Of a stretch of 8,873 nt of DNA, positions 5,912 to 8,873 are shown piece by piece. The notes below the pieces were generated by a model. That model worked only from the letters and a program-made list of their open reading frames with translations, was not told the origin of the DNA and did no database searches. Origin of the DNA: an uncultured Methylococcaceae bacterium. Its GTDB lineage: Bacteria > Pseudomonadota > Gammaproteobacteria > Methylococcales > Methylomonadaceae. The stretch spans positions 1 to 8,873 of the forward strand of contig CAIMDR010000697.1 in assembly GCA_903839795.1 (NCBI GenBank). Direction: 5' to 3'. The position numbers and the translations under genes are program-made. Within the stretch, counting starts at the first letter, position 1; every line of letters begins with the position of its first letter.

Positions 5912-8873
5912 ATGGATACTATTAGCATTCGTGGTGCCAGAACGCATAACCTGAAAAATATTGATATTGATCTACCTAGAGATAAACTCATTGTTATTAC
6001 CGGACTTTCTGGATCGGGTAAGTCATCACTGGCGTTTGATACCATCTATGCCGAAGGTCAGCGGCGCTATGTAGAATCCCTTTCTGCTTATGCGCGTCAG
6101 TTTTTATCCATTATGGAAAAACCGGATGTTGACCATATAGAAGGTTTGTCTCCGGCTATTTCTATTGAACAAAAATCCACTTCGCACAATCCGCGCTCAA
6201 CGGTCGGTACAATCACCGAAATCTATGATTATCTGCGTTTGTTATATGCGCGTGCCGGCACGCCGCGCTGTCCTGAGCATCATACGTCACTGGAAGCGCA
6301 AACGGTTAGTCAGATGGTTGACCACATTCTTTCGCAACCGCAAGATCAACGCTGGATGTTGTTGGCACCTGTTATTAATGATCGTAAAGGCGAGCATAGT
6401 CAGTTACTGGATGACTTGCGTGCCCAAGGTTTTATCCGCGCCCGTATCGATGGCGTTGTTTATGATTTGGATGACGCGCCGGCGTTGGACTTAAAAAAGA
6501 AACACACCATAGAGGTGGTGGTGGACCGTTTTAAAGTGCGCAATGATATTGCCCTGCGTTTATCTGAATCCTTTGAGACGGCTTTGCGTATAGCCGATGG
6601 TATCGCAATTGCTGCTTGTATTGAAGATGCCACGGAGTTGGTTTTTTCTGAGCGTTATGCGTGTATTCAATGCGGTTACAGTTTAACCGAGTTGGAGCCG
6701 CGCATATTCTCGTTTAATAACCCCAAAGGTGCGTGTAGTAGCTGTGATGGTTTGGGTATCAGGCAGCATTTTGACGCTGATTTGATTGTCCATAACCCCG
6801 ATATCAGTCTTGCCGGCGGTGCTATTCGTGGTTGGGATCGCCGTAATGCCTATTATTATCAAATGATTTGTTCACTGGCCGAGCATTACGGTTTTGATCT
6901 TGAAGTGCCTTTTTCAGAGTTGCCTAAAGAAGCGCAAGAAGCTGTGCTTTATGGTAGCGGAAATGCGGCCATTGAATTTAAATTTATGTCCGGCACGGGG
7001 TCGGTTAAAACCAAGAAACATCGTTTTGAAGGTATTATTGCCAATATGGAGCGGCGTTACCTTGAGACCGATTCGCAGATGGTTCGTGACGAATTGGCAA
7101 AATATCGTTCCCATAAACCCTGTACTGTGTGCAATGGCGCACGTCTTAATGTCGCTGCACGACATGTCTTTATTGAAGAATTTCCGATTCATCAATTGAC
7201 CCATTTACCGATTCGCAAATCGCTGGCCTTCTTTGAGACCTTATGTCTGCCAGGGCAGCGGGGCGAAATCTCGGTAAAAATCATTAAAGAAATTCAGGAA
7301 CGACTGGAATTTTTGGTTAATGTCGGACTGGATTATCTAACGCTGGATCGCAGTGCCGACACACTCTCCGGCGGTGAAGCGCAGCGTATTCGTCTCGCCA
7401 GTCAAATTGGCGCAGGTTTGGTGGGCGTCATGTATGTGCTTGATGAACCGTCTATCGGTTTGCATCAGCGCGATAACCAGCGCTTGCTTAACACTTTGTT
7501 TCATCTGCGTGATTTGGGCAATACCGTCATCGTGGTTGAACATGACGAAGATGCCATTCGTGCGGCTCAGCACATTGTTGATATAGGCCCCGGCGCGGGC
7601 GTTCATGGGGGACGGATTATTGCCCAAGGTACACTGGATGATATTCTTAATAACGAAGATTCTTTAACAGGTCAATATTTGTCCGGAAAAGTGAGTATTG
7701 AAATTCCGGAATCATTAACGCCTCTCGATAAAGACAAGGTAATTACCATCCGTAATGCCTACGGAAATAATCTGAAAAATGTGGATATTTCCTTTCCGGT
7801 GGGCTTGCTGACTTGTGTGACCGGCGTTTCGGGTTCCGGTAAATCAACCTTGGTTAATGACACGTTATATGCCCATGCGGCACGGTTAATCAATCGTGCA
7901 GGGGTTATTCCCGCACCTTGTGATGCCATTGAAGGGTTGGAGCATTTTGATAAAGTGGTTGATATTGATCAAAGTCCGATAGGTCGAACGCCGCGTTCCA
8001 ATCCGGCAACTTATACCGGTTTGTTTACGCCGATACGCGAGCTTTTTTCTGCGACCCATGAGGCACGCTCTCGCGGTTATACGGTCGGTCGTTTTAGTTT
8101 TAATGTTAAGGGCGGGCGCTGCGAAGCGTGTAAAGGGGATGGCGTTATCAAAGTTGAAATGCACTTTTTACCGGACATTTTTGTGCATTGTGATGCCTGC
8201 AACGGCAAACGTTATAACCGCGAGACGCTGGAAATACGTTATAAAGGCAAAACCATCCATCAAGTGTTGGAGATGACGGTAGAAGATGCGGCTGAATTTT
8301 TTAGTCCGGTGCCCACGTTAGCCAGAAAGTTACACACCCTAACCGAGGTCGGTTTGAGTTATATTACCTTGGGGCAAAATGCGACAACGCTGTCCGGCGG
8401 CGAAGCGCAACGCGTTAAACTGGCTAAAGAGCTGTCCAAACGCGATACCGGCAAGACCTTATATATTTTGGACGAGCCGACGACGGGACTGCATTTTCAT
8501 GATATAAAACAATTGCTGGGTGTATTGCATACCTTGCGTGATCATGGCAATACCGTTATTGTTATCGAACATAACCTGGATGTGATTAAAACCGCCGACT
8601 GGCTGATAGATATGGGCCCGGAAGGTGGCGATGGTGGCGGTACCTTGGTTGCCGAAGGTTCACCGAAACAGGTTTCTGAAAATGCGGCTTCGTATACGGG
8701 GCATTATTTAAAGCGGTTTTGGCACCGGCCTGTTGGGTGGGTTTCTTGGCGCGGGCCTCATTGGCATGATGTTTGGGCACGGATTTGGCGGTGGACTCGG
8801 CGGCGGAATGTCGTTTTTTGGCCTCATGATCCAGATCGCATTGCTGTATTTTGCAATAAAGTTCGTGATCGGA
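5912..8873 (+). CDS. uvrA: Excinuclease ABC subunit UvrA, with a foreign 3' extension
   Basis: UvrA is the dimeric, zinc-binding ATPase that finds bulky DNA lesions and loads UvrB in cytoplasmic nucleotide excision repair. The N-terminus [19 protein letters not shown] matches the family start. The first ATPase half has Walker A GLSGSGKS at 31-38, a zinc module C251/C254/C275/C278, signature LSGGEAQR from 485 and Walker [11 protein letters not shown] from 509. The second half has Walker A GVSGSGKS at 638-645, zinc cysteines C737/C740/C760/C763, LSGGEAQR from 827 and Walker [10 protein letters not shown] from 853. All key residues are present. Family-like sequence runs to TGHYLK at residue 934, where a usual UvrA of about 940 residues would end. 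No stop follows: the frame stays open to the window edge for 53 more residues (from RFWHRPVGW), rich in Trp and Arg and unlike UvrA. That extension is an out-of-frame reading of Tim44-like DNA, so the true stop codon has been lost or the sequence is chimeric. The start at 5912 is supported by the family N-terminus. Confidence 0.96.
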   Translation, partial: MDTISIRGARTHNLKNIDIDLPRDKLIVITGLSGSGKSSLAFDTIYAEGQRRYVESLSAYARQFLSIMEKPDVDHIEGLSPAISIEQKSTSHNPRSTVGTITEIYDYLRLLYARAGTPRCPEHHTSLEAQTVSQMVDHILSQPQDQRWMLLAPVINDRKGEHSQLLDDLRAQGFIRARIDGVVYDLDDAPALDLKKKHTIEVVVDRFKVRNDIALRLSESFETALRIADGIAIAACIEDATELVFSERYACIQCGYSLTELEPRIFSFNNPKGACSSCDGLGIRQHFDADLIVHNPDISLAGGAIRGWDRRNAYYYQMICSLAEHYGFDLEVPFSELPKEAQEAVLYGSGNAAIEFKFMSGTGSVKTKKHRFEGIIANMERRYLETDSQMVRDELAKYRSHKPCTVCNGARLNVAARHVFIEEFPIHQLTHLPIRKSLAFFETLCLPGQRGEISVKIIKEIQERLEFLVNVGLDYLTLDRSADTLSGGEAQRIRLASQIGAGLVGVMYVLDEPSIGLHQRDNQRLLNTLFHLRDLGNTVIVVEHDEDAIRAAQHIVDIGPGAGVHGGRIIAQGTLDDILNNEDSLTGQYLSGKVSIEIPESLTPLDKDKVITIRNAYGNNLKNVDISFPVGLLTCVTGVSGSGKSTLVNDTLYAHAARLINRAGVIPAPCDAIEGLEHFDKVVDIDQSPIGRTPRSNPATYTGLFTPIRELFSATHEARSRGYTVGRFSFNVKGGRCEACKGDGVIKVEMHFLPDIFVHCDACNGKRYNRETLEIRYKGKTIHQVLEMTVEDAAEFFSPVPTLARKLHTLTEVGLSYITLGQNATTLSGGEAQRVKLAKELSKRDTGKTLYILDEPTTGLHFHDIKQLLGVLHTLRDHGNTVIVIEHNLDVIKTADWLIDMGPEGGDGGGTLVAEGSPKQVSENAASYTGHYLKRFWHRPVGWVSWRGPHWHDVWARIWRWTRRRNVVFWPHDPDRIAVFCNKVRDR
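8712..8873 (+). pseudogene. Internal fragment of a Tim44-like domain membrane protein, joined to uvrA
   Basis: In the frame one base after uvrA's, directly following a TAA at 8709-8711, an open frame runs to the edge. It encodes [20 protein letters not shown], then [12 protein letters not shown], then [19 protein letters not shown]. The Gly-rich stretch with an F-G-H-G-F motif followed by a hydrophobic helix is typical of the middle of bacterial Tim44-like proteins, which have a signal peptide and a low-complexity linker before it and a soluble Tim44 domain after it. Here the N-terminal part is missing and no start codon or ribosome binding site precedes the fragment; its place is taken by the end of uvrA. 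The C-terminal domain would lie beyond the window. The assignment rests on pattern memory, and the bacterial protein's function is poorly known. Confidence 0.5.

Noticed and set aside
1..8873. CRISPR array, tRNA or rRNA genes, tyrosine or serine recombinase, complete insertion sequence
   Set aside because: No regularly spaced identical repeats, no tRNA T-arm or acceptor pattern and no transposase or integrase motif were seen on either strand.

Overview
The window looks like chromosomal DNA of a proteobacterium, most likely a gammaproteobacterium. This rests on a UvrA with the Escherichia-type layout, a dCache-PAS-PAS hybrid sensor kinase, GGGGAC-type palindromic repeats and the remains of a Tim44-like gene. 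The repeat types recall methane-oxidising Methylococcaceae, but that is from memory and untested.

Layout. Positions 1-280 hold the possible tail of a plus-strand gene and a short palindrome. Positions 281-800 (minus strand) carry a two-gene unit of DUF4160 and DUF2442 families, and both genes are broken: the first by two compensating indels, the second by an in-frame TGA at a Trp position. Positions 801-1953 have no convincing gene. They hold several repeats: two related GGGGAC-type palindromes (893-940 and 1484-1539), a degenerate 21-bp periodic array (clearest at 1291-1416), an imperfect inverted pair (1571-1586 / 1669-1684) and a dispersed-repeat-like block up to about 1919. Positions 1954-5334 (minus strand) encode an intact 1126-residue hybrid histidine kinase, visibly richer in GC than its flanks. 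Positions 5335-5911 are the divergent intergenic region between the kinase and uvrA, with candidate operators and a sigma-70-like promoter. From 5912 to the end of the window uvrA (plus strand) is open. Its own sequence seems to end near 8713, where the DNA switches to the middle of a Tim44-like membrane protein read in another frame.

The two intact genes have no obvious shared task. UvrA is the damage-recognition ATPase of nucleotide excision repair. The kinase is an orphan multi-step phosphorelay sensor with no DNA-binding response regulator in view. The rest looks like decaying accessory and repeat DNA. I do not see a convincing new multi-gene system. The observations most worth checking are the uvrA/Tim44 junction, the compensating double frameshift in the DUF4160 gene and the 21-bp periodic array.
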